Positions 35,781 to 47,504 of a stretch of 64,000 bases of DNA are shown one piece after another. The stretch is taken from the NCBI GenBank assembly GCA_026874595.1, contig CM049316.1:6774339-6838338 (forward strand), read 5' to 3'. The position numbers were made by a program, and so were the translations under genes. Numbering within the stretch: the first letter of the stretch is position 1; the number at the start of each line of letters is the position of its first letter. This stretch comes from Sipunculus nudus. Its lineage: Eukaryota; Annelida; Sipuncula; Golfingiida; Sipunculidae. The notes under the pieces were generated by a model, which searched no databases, was not told the DNA's origin, and worked only from the letters and a program-made list of their open reading frames with translations.

Positions 35781-38203
35781 CAAGTGACCCATGGGTCATG
35801 ACGCTCAGCTGCCAAGCATGACCTGCGACATCATGGGCTGCAATTCACAACTTCTAGTAAAATTGTTGCAGAACCTATATGCCAATTTTGTTTAAACTTT
35901 CTACATTGCCATAAATTCTTATCATATATGTCTGGTTAAAACATAGTGAATGATGGTCTGAGGCAAAATGTATGGTTGTTGAGCTATCAGGAACTAATCC
36001 GAAAGCTTGCTCGATACCTGTCAGTCTCAAAAGGAATACCACACAGGCCACATATAAGATCAAAATATAGCAAAAGATCAAGGAAATCCATGCAAGAATT
36101 ATTGTGAAACGGGTGCTTCCATATTAATTTTTATTCAATACAAGCCAACTGTACTGAGCTTTCATAAATGATGGTCATATTTATTAAGAAATCTTAGACC
36201 CAATGCAAGATTACATTAATATACATCCCACTGCATTCACTTTAATAGTTATTGAGATAATATGTTCTAAAGGAATTTAAAGATGGCGTCCTGGTGGCCA
36301 TATTGGATTTCTAACAGGTCGGAAATTGAACAACAAACATCCTCTAAAAGGGACCAAACATCATAAAAAAATCACAGAAACTGTCCTGGCAAAAGGATTT
36401 CTAAAATGGCTACCTGGCAGACATAATGGTTTCTGACAAGTCACACATCCTCCAATAAGACACTAAACTTGTAGCAATTGCATCAAAGAATGTAATAGTT
36501 ATGAATGTCCAAAACAATTCAAAAGGCATGATCAGGTTGGAGAGCTCTCATATCAGATTGATGAACATGCAAATGTAAAAAGTGCAAGTCCAATTTGTTT
36601 TAATTATCAGCTTGCTATTCAATAGGGTCAGCAGGGTAGGTAAACTGCAAAACCTAAAAGAAAAGAAATGCAGAAAGCATCACTAAGAGTCTTGTAATCA
36701 AATAAAGCCATCCTAAATCCAGGTACAGACCCACATATTATCAGAACAAACACTTGCTGGTATATCTGATGATTTGTATAATAATATTCAGATATCTAGA
36801 AAACTAAGTTTATTGCTATGATTCCATGATATAAACTGCAAAATGTTCTCATCATTTTATAAATCAGTAGCTAAACTTAACACTTAACTCTCATAGTCTT
36901 AATGCCTGGCCAAAGCATTCCGGCAACAGTGTTTTTGTTATGCACTAATGATATATCCTTATCACTCCATGAGCTGATACAAAAGGGAGTCATATATCAC
37001 AAGTGTCACTGACAATTATGGGCACATAGTGAGATGTACCAGTTGTGAGTGCCATATGGTTATATATACAAGAAAACAAGAAAAATAGAGATGGTCTACA
37101 AAATAAGTTATTGTGACCATCCCTGACCTATGACCTTGGCCTTTTGCCCACATATATCAACTGGATTCTTTCTAAATGATGGGTAACTACTAACCACTTA
37201 CATCTGGCCAGGTGTAATTACTTGGCAACCAATGAGTGAATAACTTAGACCTGCAACCTTTAACCTCCTGACCAGCTGACCTCAAAATCAATTAGTTATT
37301 TCTTCATGCAAAAAGACCCATAAATATGAAGTTTGAATCAAATTCAGTGATGCATAGATGTGGCATATGTGAAAGACTGAAGGTTTGGGTTGAACAGTTT
37401 CACTTGAAATATGTTCACAAGCATTTAGAACAATATTGTGACCTTGACCTTTGACCTTTTTAACTCAACATCAATAGGCTTCTTCTCCTATTGGTAGGTA
37501 AGCCATATATGACAGATGGAAAGTATAGATTGAAAAGTTTGCTGAAAATGACTCCACGCAAGAAGAGGGTGCTGTGAACTTGACCTTTGACCTCAAAATC
37601 AACAGGTCTTTTCCCCTGTTGGCAGAAAAGCGATATCAGTGCTGAAAGGTTTGGAATGAAAGGTCTAGCTTGAAATGTGTCCACAACCTTTTCAAAGAAG
37701 TGGATCCTGTGACCCTGACCTTTGACCTTGTGACCTCAACATCTATAGGATTCTTCTCCCACTTAGTAGGTGAGCTATATGTGAAAGATCAAAGAATTGG
37801 GATGAAAGGTTGGGCTTAAAAAGCATCCTGAGGCTTTTCAAAGAAGTTGTTTCTGTGACCTTGACCTTTGACCTTGTGACCTCAAAATAATTATGGTTCT
37901 TCCCCTGTTGGTAGGGGGGATGTATGTGAAAGATGGAAGGTTTGGGATGAAAATTTTGGCTAAAAGAATTATTTCTGGGGGTGCAAACACACCCCATAAC
38001 TTTGAGAATATAGGTCGCAGTGACCTAATTTCAGGTTTGCAAGGAGATCTTTTTAGAACCTCTAAGACTGCATAGGGTTCATGGCCCTAGCCCCTATGGT
38101 TACGATTTGTGCCCTGCTAACGGCCGGACGGACAGACGGAAGGACGCCGGACAAAGACCCATCGCTATAGCCAGCATGACTGAAAGTCAGCTGAGCTAAA
38201 AAC
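35781..38203 (+). mobile_element. Helentron/pearl-like element E1
   Basis: The 5' end is CAAGTGACCCATGGGTCATG then ACGCTCAGCTG; the perfect 14-bp palindrome TGACCCATGGGTCA is at 35785-35798. The 3' end has a GGACGGACAGACGG tetranucleotide run (about 38122), a 31-nt hairpin region (38168-38198) and then AAAAC. The core has GGCCATATTGGATTT-type text on the left and a ~140-bp tandem repeat rich in TGACCTTTGACC on the right. Copy C lacks this element at the equivalent array-to-X junction (about 49305-49322). It has no transposase or helicase and is therefore non-autonomous. Confidence 0.75.
37430..37885 (+). repeat. ~140-bp tandem repeat with DR1/ERRE-like motifs
   Basis: TGACCTTGACCTTTGACCT or close variants occur at about 37439, 37574, 37710 and 37857, with weaker forms near 37122 and 37247. 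In reverse complement each reads AGGTCAAAGGTCA (a perfect DR1) overlapped by TCAAGGTCA (ERR/SF-1 type). Intervening text such as GGTTTGGGATGAAAGGTT recurs. Confidence 0.75.
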
Positions 38204-38394
38204 ACTGATAAGTATGTCGAGTCAATATGTTTATACATCTTTATTATTACATTAACAAGTTTACAATATCTGTTAATCCTCCTAATGTTCACAAAGTAAG
38301 AAAAATTACATCAGTCATAGAGACGTGAAAGCCTTCACAGCTTCCTCTGATTGAACCTGGTAAAATCCATGCTTTACATGCTTAAAAGACAATA

Positions 38395-38815
38395 CTGTGG
38401 TTGGCTTCATATTCACGGGGTTAAAATTTCGCGATATTCACAGTTTCAATGTTTCGCGAAGGTTTCATTTTCGCGATCTCGCCAAATGAAAATCCTACGC
38501 AAACTAAAGCATAATTCTATGGATTTATTATATAAAATAATACGCGCGAAAATCTTAATAATTAGACAATTGGACATCAAAAGAGTTAAATCATTGTTCA
38601 TACATGCAAGATAATTTTAAAAATATCTGAAATCATTTATTATAGCAACATATGAACATATAAAATCTTATTATTCATGTTAGATATCAATCATTTGGCT
38701 TTCGACTTGCTTTCCGCGATGGAACTCTTATTCACGAAGGTTTTATTTTCGCGGTAATTCCCCTTTCGCGAATATCGCGAATTTGAAACCCTCGCGAACA
38801 AAAAGGCAACCACAG
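38395..38815. mobile_element. TA-target MITE rich in TTCGCGA, 421 bp
   Basis: The ends are CTGTGGTTGGC and the reverse complement of GCAACCACAG, bordered by TA on both sides (38393-38394 and 38816-38817). Subterminal regions contain many TTCGCGAA-like words. The X2 paralog has an unoccupied site at about 49493-49500 (ACAATA then TCTATC), confirming the insertion limits. Confidence 0.8.
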
Positions 38816-39120
38816 TAACTATAATCAATAAATTCAGGAAAATATTTGTTAATTCACATCAACAGTATATCATTATTGATTTTTAAATATAATTTAACAG
38901 ATTTAAACCATACACCAGATATTTCCTCTAAGGTGAACTCTTTATTAAGATAATATGAATTCAAGATGAATGTTTAGGAAATATCCTTATCTAGCTTGTT
39001 AAATAGTGCTTAATCAATAAGTGCAGTACCTGATCTGTGTTGCCAATTAAAAATAAATTCACCAAAAATATCATGAATCTAAATTCAGTTATAAATACTG
39101 CATATGTCTCTGATATAAAA

Positions 39121-39520
39121 AGTGACTCATGGAGTCATGGGTCACCTTTAATGTTAACTGAGTATTATTTTAAGAGGCACGCACCATTTAACACTTATGA
39201 ATGATGCATGCATACATTCAGTACCGAAGAACCAATATGCTAAATTTGATGAATTCCATGATCTTACCGTTATGATATGATTTACATTTGAAAGCTGATG
39301 CAGGTTTATTTAATGCATTAATATAAGAATACCTGGTCATAGTGACCTAGGTTTGGGTTAGTTGGAGAACATGTTCACATGGAATGATCTATCCCATTTA
39401 AAAGCCATAATCAATGTCTACAAAATATGCTTCATCAACGGTCAATGAAACCAACGGATGGCGATCAAAGAGTGACTGCTGTAGCTCAAACAGTTCACTT
39501 AAACTCAGCTGAGCTAAACA
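39121..39520 (+). mobile_element. Short element with E-family ends, in X1
   Basis: Starts AGTGACTCATGGAGTCATGG (inverted arms TGACTC/GAGTCA) and ends with a stem region, TAGCTCA to CTCAGCTGAGCTA, at 39482-39516. Both ends resemble those of E1-E3. The paralogous copy lies at about 49799-50198, so insertion predates the X duplication. Confidence 0.55.
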
Positions 39521-39969
39521 TACATCTACACATTACAAACTAAAACACTGGCCTTAGTGACAAAGATCATATGAACCACAGTGACAGATTTTTCTCCGTC
39601 CCATATAAAATCAAGGCATCCATGTCTGTTTGTGCCGTATTTTACCCGTTCCATTAAATTATGGGATGAACTTCCCTGTTCATGTAAATTCATTTTTAAA
39701 AAATCTCATAAACAGATACTGATTCATGACCAGGTAAGCTTAATTAACACAAACTGATCAACAGACATCAACTGGTCACACATCAAGTGGCCAGTCTCAC
39801 AGAAATTAAGCCACATCTTTTTGTGCAGTTTTGAACTTGGTCATTACTGACATACATGAAAATGGTGTATCAAGATGTAGACAAATTTTAATAACTTGTG
39901 GCAGATTAACATGACTCTGCACTCTGACCATGGACGAAGTTATTATCTATGGCTCAGTTAAAAATATGA

Positions 39970-40660
39970 ATAAAACCTGTAGTATTTATGGGTCCATTAA
40001 GATCATGGAAAAAAGTATTATTTTAATGGGTCCAATAAGATCATGGAAAAACTTGGGCCCATGAAGATCATCAAAAAACTTATCAATGGGTTTGTCAAGA
40101 TCATCAACAGACTTCTTATGAACTTTGTGTCCATAAAGATCGTGAAAAACTAGTATTTTCTCTGTATATATAAATATCATTGATAAAATAGTATTTTCTA
40201 TAGGATAGAATTATCTATGGGCCCATTAAGAAAATCAAAAAATCATAAATCTTTGCCTTACAAACTCTGTGTCCATTAAGACCATTGACAAACCTGTATT
40301 CTTTATGGAAAACTCTTGTGTTTTCTCTTAGCCCACTTTGATCATCAATAAACATATTATCTAAGGCCCATTAAGGTATTTAACAAATGTCTTATAAACT
40401 GTGTCCATTAAGATCATGGACATGCCTGTATTATCTATATAGAGACAATGAAAAAACTCTTGTATTTTCTCTGAGCCCACTAAAACCAACAAACATATTT
40501 TCTAAGGCTCATAAAGATAATCAACAAATGTCTTAAAAACTGTGTCCATTAAGACCATGGACAAGCCTGTATTATCTATAGATCAATAAAGATCATGGCC
40601 AAACAAGTTTTCCATTAAGATCAATTGTATTATTTTATAACCAGACCCATCCTTAGACAA
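39970..40660 (+). repeat. Irregular array of CCATTAAGATCAT motifs in X1
   Basis: TCCATTAAGATCATGGA-like words recur many times at irregular 30-120 bp spacing, alternating with TATTATCTATGG and ACTCTTGTATTTTCTCT-like text. The same array is at about 50660-51150 in X2. Confidence 0.7.
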
Positions 40661-41388
40661 AGTGTCAGGCCTACAAGCCCCTCCAGCATTTAACCTTATT
40701 AATTATTGATTACATGAATCAACAGAAAGAAAAATGTTATGCTCTAATATACAAAGCAGGTTTCTCTAGGTACAGCTGGATTAATGTGTAGCTGATAAAT
40801 TCCCTCATAATAACAAACATCCTTTATATGGCTCTATATCCACTGTACTCAGATACACACAGCTCACAGAGACCATTAAAAGAGATGCTGGTAGTGTTTA
40901 TGTTTATATAAATTTCTGTAAGTACATTTAATTAAAAGGGCAAGGTCTATAAATACTTTATTCTTAACTGACACATTATATCCTGTATACACCATAAGAA
41001 ATTCTATACTCTTAACTCCCCAAGGTTAATTAAATTCCCTTTGTGTTAGTAAAAATGGCAGACAGATGAAGCATGTTAAGATCTCTACCTCGTCCCTGAA
41101 TCTTTCAATCTCACCCAGTCATCTGACTAGAAAATGGGGACACCTTGGGGCCAATCTCTACACTAAACCTTAAAATGGCACTTTGAATCTTTAGAACCCT
41201 AATTGCCAACACCAATATATTATATGCAATCATATATATTTAAACATAATAAAAAAATACACATTTTTTTATATATTTCCTATTGACTTGAACAAATGAG
41301 GCACATGGTACACACTGAGATATGGTGCATAATTCATGGTCTGATACACTCATGAATATCAAGGTTAAAAAAAATTACATGATAATGG

Positions 41389-41441
41389 CAGGGCTCGACA
41401 ATTACAGTTAACTGCTTGCCCGGGGTAAGTAAAAGTTCTAG
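41389..41441. mobile_element. Left end of a hAT-like MITE, cut by the duplication junction
   Basis: CAGGGCTCGACAATTAC starts a copy of the MITE that is complete at 51917-52358. Homology stops after AAAAGTTCTAG, where head C (ATCAGCGCGC) begins. The truncation point is the outer duplication breakpoint. Confidence 0.85.
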
Positions 41442-42297
41442 ATCAGCGCGCAAGTGCGGCTTAGCCTGACAAAATCTGCAGTCCAGGGGCAGGTGTGCGT
41501 GCATGAGAGTCTAGACAGCTAAGAGATGTTGTCTATATGCGTAGATAGTCGGTGTCCGAGAAAGGCCACGGTAATCACTCTGTAACTGACCCCAAAGCGA
41601 GTATCGCATTTTGCCAGCGGACAGGTAATCTGGCGATTTATATCTGTTGTGAGCGCTTTCAGGAAGAGACCGAGGACATTTAATCGCGTAACTGAAGAGG
41701 TACTGGATATCGCTGTGCGGAAGCATATTCTGTTACCTAGAGCTGGGTGATTCAAGAAGACATCAGCTGTGAAAAACATTGATTCTGAGTCCAGATAGTA
41801 TAGTCGGTGCGCTAAATAGTAAGTGCTGTTTATGCTATGTCTCAAGAGGCAAACCAGTACGCCAGCGAGGACTGTTGGTGGTCGGAGCTCAGACTGTTTG
41901 TACTGTGTACACAGCGCGGGCAAACGGTGAGGCAAGCAGCTTACTATTCCGAATTCATGTGTGCGCGATGGTATTGATGGGAAGAGTGTAAACAAGGTAC
42001 TTCTCAATGCAGCGTGACTAATGGACTTGGTGATTGATTCTGTGATTTTTGTCGGACGCCTGTAAACATCAGTGCTTATATGTAAATGTGTCTTTTTTTA
42101 ATATATTGATTTGTTTTTGTAAATCATGTCTTATTCGTCTTTTTGGAGTGTACTTATGAATGAGTTTCAGCCAGTTGGTTTGACAGTTAAAAGAACCTGG
42201 TCGTTCGGAGCTTCAGTGTTGTGACAACTGTCTTACAAAATTGAAGAAAAAAGATCCTCAGGTTAACACACACCGTCACACTAAAATCTATGATGTA

Positions 42298-42420
42298 AGC
42301 TGTGTTACCATGTACGCGTATACACGTATTTGCGAATATGAGTAAAAATAGCCGTGTTCCCATGGAAACACGGCCTTTTTTCACTTACATACGCATATAC
42401 TCGCACGTGGAAAGGCAGCT
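42298..42420. mobile_element. Foldback (palindromic) MITE-like element, copy C
   Basis: Homologous to 22768-22891. The central palindrome is slightly degraded here (CGTGTTCCCATGGAAACACG, and CGGCC in place of CGGCTA on the right arm). Confidence 0.8.
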
Positions 42421-43980
42421 ATATTTATACAAGAATGAGCACCTCGAGATGGTTCCCGTGATAAGGGACATACGGATTTAACTATTTTGTCATGGCTTTT
42501 GAATATTTATGATATTTACTGAATAAATCGTAATATACAGTTAGCATAGGCAATATTGTTAAAACCAACGGCGTTGACTCCGGAATGAGTTTTTCTCAAT
42601 GCATGGTTATTTTCTTTCTTTTAGCTAGTATCTTAACTGTAATGCGTTGTGTAATTGCAAAGTGTCGTGCTCATATCAGATAGGCACTGATGTCGTTAGA
42701 GCATGTCAAGAAGTGTTATCTTTAATGATTGAATTTTGAGTTTTGTCCGGGTCTACTCTAAATACATTTAAGGCTGCCAAATCTATATCATCTCCTGCTA
42801 ACAGTTCATTTTGAAAGAATACATATATTTCTTAGCGAAACCATCATCGCTTAAAGGCCCATGCATTGGAGCGGTTCTAGTTTATGTCTATTGTGTTCAA
42901 GCGATATGAAACGGTTTCAGAATTACATCGTAGCAGATACTGTTTTATTAAGAGAGAAAGTACACTTCCTTTCATGTATACCTATTATGCACGGTAAACG
43001 AATAAGCCACTTGTAGTTATAACTTGGCGTTTCCTCCATGTTTGAAAGGCTTATTCCTTCCTTTCGGCGGCTGTGGAACCCTTAAAGGGTTCTCTATCGA
43101 GTACCTTACTTGATTAAAAAATGAAATTTAAATATTTTTTAGCAAAATAAATCTCAATTTTAAGGTAGATGGAGACATTATAGAGGAAAAACAATAAAAC
43201 TCTTTTGAGATACTGCCATTTAGTTTAATTTTTGCCCACTCAAAACGGCTGGCTGTTACGGAGTGTTTAAAAAAGTTCACTCTTTAAAAGTGTAAAAAAA
43301 TGTGAAAATTTCATACGAAAATTAATGAAAATCTAGAAAATCTGTATATCATAGAAAGATCCCTGTATTTGGTTTTAAATAACTACACTTTATTGGTCTA
43401 ATATGGATTTAAAAAAATAATGGATTGACTTTTAATAAAGGGGTTTTCTAGTGTTGCTTCCTTTAGGGCATTAGTTTCTCGATGTAACAGTACCCCCCCC
43501 CCCCCAAAAAAAAAAAATAAAAAATCCGGATCCGCCCCTGTTGATCCGCAGGGATCAACCACCTGTGAACCCTCAGATAAGCTGGACTCCTTATACACGC
43601 TTCCCACATGAAGTGTGATTGTTACTTCCTTTAATTGGCAAATATAGGGTCCAAGCGTGGTCCCTATTTGCTCTCAATAGAACAGTTTCATGTTCGCCCG
43701 GAGCTTTTATTATTAATTTCCGTGACCATTAAAACAAACTTTAACACGATTTAGTATGGTCCCCTTCACTCGAGGGTTAAGAGTGAATCCTAAACATGTT
43801 CAAGAGGTAACTCTCATGCAATGATTTTATTTTAAACAATCCGTGTAGCACTAACAACTACATTTTGAAATCATGATGAGAAGACCTTTAGTTATATTTA
43901 ACAGGGGTCAAGAGTAACATATTATAAAAAAAGAATAGATAGGCAATATTTTAATCCGTAAGCTCCGAGACCGCCTTAGA

Positions 43981-44180
43981 AACAGAAGAAAAACTATCGG
44001 ATCTTATACTGTCTAAGATTTAAATACAGAGTAAGTAAAACAGATGAAGTCCCAAGGGGGGAAAGAGAGCATGAATAAGTCCAAATGAGATCTATATTGA
44101 CCCCGTGTCACAATTATTCAGGATCTACGTTCCCGGTACCACTCTCATCGTGCTCGTAGCTTGCTGGAATCTCAATCACT
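43981..44180 (-). other. ~200-bp segment inverted relative to copy B
   Basis: In reverse complement this reads the same as copy B from about 33895 to 34095: GATTCCAGCAAGCTA, then GAGAGTGGTACC, then GATCCTGAATAATTGTGACA, then CCCCCCTTGGGACTTCA, then CTTAGACAGTAT. Flanking body sequence stays in the original orientation. In copy B the segment is bounded by near-direct copies of TAGTTTTT.TCTG. Confidence 0.8.
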
Positions 44181-44337
44181 CGAAACCAGCAAAATACATC
44201 ACTCAGGGGGTTAAAGAAACACCAAATACATGTATAAGAGAACAAAGAAATAAGCTTACCAGACATTTGTAGATGTAGCTGTGTCAACTAAAAACATTAA
44301 GATTTTTTTCATATAGAACACTTGGGGTGGAACAATC

Positions 44338-45850
44338 AGAATAGTCAGACTGAAAAAAAGTGTTTTTAATAAATATCTCTTCCAAGTAGGTCTATGGTAC
44401 TACAATGATGTTTTTGATAATGATGGTAATTTCATATATTTTAATACTTTGAATCGTCCTGGTGTACCAGGTAAATACTATTTAACTCACAGGGCAGTTG
44501 TTGAACATATTAGAGTTAAACAAATAAAAGAGGAAGGTGTATAGAAACATCACCAGCCATAACCTGGGCCATGCGTAGAACACAATGTATAGAAACATCA
44601 CCAGCCATTAGCTGGGCCATGCGTAGAACACAATGTATAGAAACATCACCAGCCATAACCTGGGCCATGCGTAGAACACAATTAATGTATAGAAACATCA
44701 CCAGCCATTAGCTGGGCCATGCGTAGAACACAATGTATAGAAACATCACCAGCCATTAGCTGGGCCATGCGTAGAACACAATGTATAGAAACATCACCAG
44801 CCATAACCTGGGCCATGCGTAGAACACAATGTATAGAAACATCACCAGCCATTAGCTGGGCCATGCGTAGAACACAATGTATAGAAACATCACCAGCCAT
44901 AACCTGGGCCATGCGTAGAACACAATGTATAGAAACATCACCAGCCATAACCTGGGCCATGCGTAGAACACAATTAATGTATAGAAACATCACCAGCCAT
45001 TAGCTGGGCCATGCGTAGAACACAATTTATAGAAACATCACCAGCCATAACCTGGGCCATGCGTAGAACACAATGTATAGAAACATCACCAGCCATAACC
45101 TGGGCCATGCGTAGAACACAATGTATAAAAACATCACCAGCCATAAACCTGGGCCATGCGTAGAACACAATGTATAGAAACATCACCAGCCATAACCTGG
45201 GCCATGCGTAGAACACAATCGAGAAATAAAGAGGTGGAAAGCTGAATACTAAGGAATTGTATAAATATTTAATTAATATGAAGACCCCGAAAAAATATCC
45301 TGCAAAGATAACTATGAGCAAAAAAAAATATAACGATATAGATAATATCGAATGGGAAACATATTTTATGATTTTACAATATTTAACAAATATTGGAAAA
45401 TGTATTGAATTCTAGTATACAATATACCACAACTTTAATATCTAAATGATATTTTTTTCATGTGGAGCAAGATTGAAAGCTTAATGTGATGTGTACATTT
45501 TGTAAACAAGATGAAGAAACATTTAATTCCAACAGTGTGAAGTGGTTAAACAGTTTTTGAATGACGTATACAAAGGGTTTAAACTAAATGATGACCTTAG
45601 AATGATTACCGGAGAGTACAAGCTTGAACAAGCTAGCCATCCATGCTCAATATCTTATAAATAAAGTATATTTACTAACATAAAATCCAGACTATGGAAA
45701 ATTTGTGAATTTTCTAAAGCACAAGAAGTATTTAGAATGTAAGGAACTAACTTTAAATCAGAAAAATATTCAATGATGGATTAAGCTGTGGAATTCAATT
45801 AATATGCCTTGTTTAGAGAAAAAAATGATGAGTCATGATAATATTATAAA
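44338..45850 (+). pseudogene. Decayed LINE ORF2 3' part (L1/Tx1-like), split by a minisatellite
   Basis: Before the minisatellite the plus strand reads KYLFQVGLWYYNDVFDNDGN, then FIYFNTLNRPGVPGKYYLTH, then RAVVEHIRVKQIKEEGV, matching the post-RT region of L1/Tx1-type ORF2 (a 'GI..ISDLFDENGNF.S' pattern). After it come ELYKYLINMKTPKK and MSKKKYNDIDNIEWE, then CTFCKQDEETFNSN and VKWL, like the terminal C..C..E.E.....F.C..V..F zinc-knuckle region, though the His/Cys pair is lost. Stops and frameshifts are frequent. A T-rich tract (45858-45872) follows. The assignment rests on pattern memory. Confidence 0.5.
44538..45220. repeat. 48-bp minisatellite, 14 units, two alternating variants
   Basis: The unit runs GTATAGAAACATCACCAGCC, then ATTAGCTGGG or ATAACCTGGG, then CCATGCGTAGAACACAAT. 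By eye the order of CATAACC (B) and CATTAGC (A) types is B A B A A B A B B A B B B B. Two units have +3 bp (AATTAAT) and one +1. Since 48 is 16 codons, long frames stay open on both strands (MRRTQCIETSPAISWA on plus, MAGDVSIHCVLRMAQ on minus). I treat these as repeat-derived. Confidence 0.95.
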
Positions 45851-46240
45851 CAGGTACAATTTTTTTTTTTTTTGGTGGTAGTCAGTTCTGTGTTTTCTGT
45901 TTTGTATGTATTTTGTAAGTAATTATATTTTATATGTAAGTAATTGTATTTTTGTTTATATATAAACCACATGTTATATATGTACCATCATATCAAGTAA
46001 AACGTAGTGACTCCCGAGAAAGTTATCGGCAAACACAGTCCAGTGTTTGTATGACTGGGTCTTAGGATCCTAAGCAATGAGAGCACGGCGAAATCACTTT
46101 TATCAAATCTCCTGGTACATCAAATCAAAAGCTTCAGTTATCCACAGGAACAAAGAACGATAAAACATCCTCACACAGTTTGTGAAGGTAAAAGTTCGTT
46201 TCACAAACGTAATTCGATTACTTATGTTGATTGGTTTCGA

Positions 46241-46420
46241 TAAGAGAATGTAGGGTTTACAGTTACAAGTTGACCCGGATATGACAGTGCATGAAGGCTG
46301 CAGGTACACAGCTGATAATAAACTTATTCTATCACGTGATCTTGAGATTTGACTAAGTATATAAATGCAGTTGTCTGATGCATCGTCTTTTTTTTTTTTT
46401 TTTTTTTTTTTGTTACATGA
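46241..46420. other. Body C resumes, with a long poly-T tract
   Basis: From about 46243 (GAATGTAGGGTTTACAGTT) the sequence rejoins the body homology (34100 in copy B). A run of about 24 Ts starts near 46388, where copy B has seven (about 34241). The 162-codon minus-strand frame across it, with a poly-Lys stretch, is an artefact. Confidence 0.6.
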
Positions 46421-47504
46421 TAAAGTTACAAACAGACAATTGTTAATTATAAATCTAGTATCTCGAACAAATTTATGACAGCCCATAAACTGGGATCTGA
46501 AAATGACATGTTGACGCGATTTTTTTCTTCTGTATCGAATACATTTTATTAGCCAGAGTACTTTAAAACCAAGTACAAATAGTTTTAACAACTCTCATAA
46601 GATGGCCGCACCTTGCAGTCACTGCAAAAATTCAAGCATTTTATGTCCACCGCTAGAGACACCTGTTGGTAATTAGAGAAACTAAATGTGCTGATTCATC
46701 AAGGAAATATAATATTTTATTATTATCTTCTAAGACAGCACTCCAAAACAAATCCCAACCAAGGTAAACATGAGAGCAATCACTGACTCAAATTTGAATG
46801 AAATCTGATAAAATTTAGAAACTTATCGCACGGAAACGAAAACCTGAAGGACGAACAGACAGACAGACAGACAGATAAACTCAAATCAATGTCCCATGTT
46901 CCTTCCAAGGAAGCTGGGGACAATCAATATCGCATCTTGTACTGCATTATATACATTATTCAATGTCATCCATACGGTTTTCCTCGCTATTTCACCTCAA
47001 GTAGCCAGCAAGTATTAAATGCTATACGTTTCCTGTGCACACACACACACACACACAGTGGATTGTAGGTGGGGCAACCAGTAATGATAAAATTACAAGA
47101 AAAAGGTAATGAGATCCTTTGTCTAGACAAATTTCAGAACACTTCTTTGGTTAACTCTTGAGAAGACTTTCTTTTTTTTTAAGTGATTATTGACCAAAAT
47201 TGACTAATCCTACAAAAACTGCCAACCATATTGATGGTAAAGTTCTTTCTTTTTAAGAACCTTGGTCTTTTATATTCATATTGTCATGCAAAACTACCAA
47301 TATAGGTAGGGAGCTAAAAATAATGCAAAATTTACACACACACAAACTTTTTTTCGTTATTTGGCTCAGAAAAACTTGTCCATGGAAAATGTAAAATGGC
47401 AATTGCGCTTAAACCGTGGTATCTTTGATCTTCAGTCTGTGGATACAAATATTAAACCGTCTTTTTTCGGTCACTCAGAGGAACAAGATTTTGGCAGACT
47501 TATT

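Larger units (their letters stand above)
38220..41441 (+). repeat. Segmental duplication flank X, copy 1
   Basis: Matches 49323-51970 over its whole length apart from a MITE present only here (38395-38815). It contains a short element with E-type ends (39121-39520), AT-rich text, a motif array (39970-40660) and the left 53 bp of a hAT-like MITE at its right end. It joins head C at 41441/41442. No coding sequence is supported. Confidence 0.9.
41442..47504 (+). repeat. Duplication copy C: head and body, interrupted
   Basis: Head 41442-42470 and body 42470-47504 align with copy A, except for a LINE-bearing insertion at about 44186-46240 and an inverted segment at 43981-44180. It keeps the foldback element, the poly-C tract (about 43492) with TCCGGATCCGCCCC, a (CA)n run (47040-47058), and a GACA run (about 46856) before the 40-bp array. 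Divergence from A is roughly a tenth of positions by eye, apart from a nearly identical patch at 42773-43022. Confidence 0.85.

Noticed and set aside
41519-42007. 162-codon minus-strand frame in head C
   Set aside because: The homologous head in copy A (about 21950-22450) does not keep this frame open, so it is not conserved.
44516-45321. Frames on both strands with MRRTQCIETSPA or MAGDVSIHCVLRMAQ repeats
   Set aside because: A 48-bp unit without stops keeps both strands open. No start context, domain or flanking coding sequence supports a protein.
46103-46591. 162-codon minus-strand frame with poly-Lys
   Set aside because: It spans a long poly-T tract and the junction of inserted and body DNA. 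Copy B has no matching frame.
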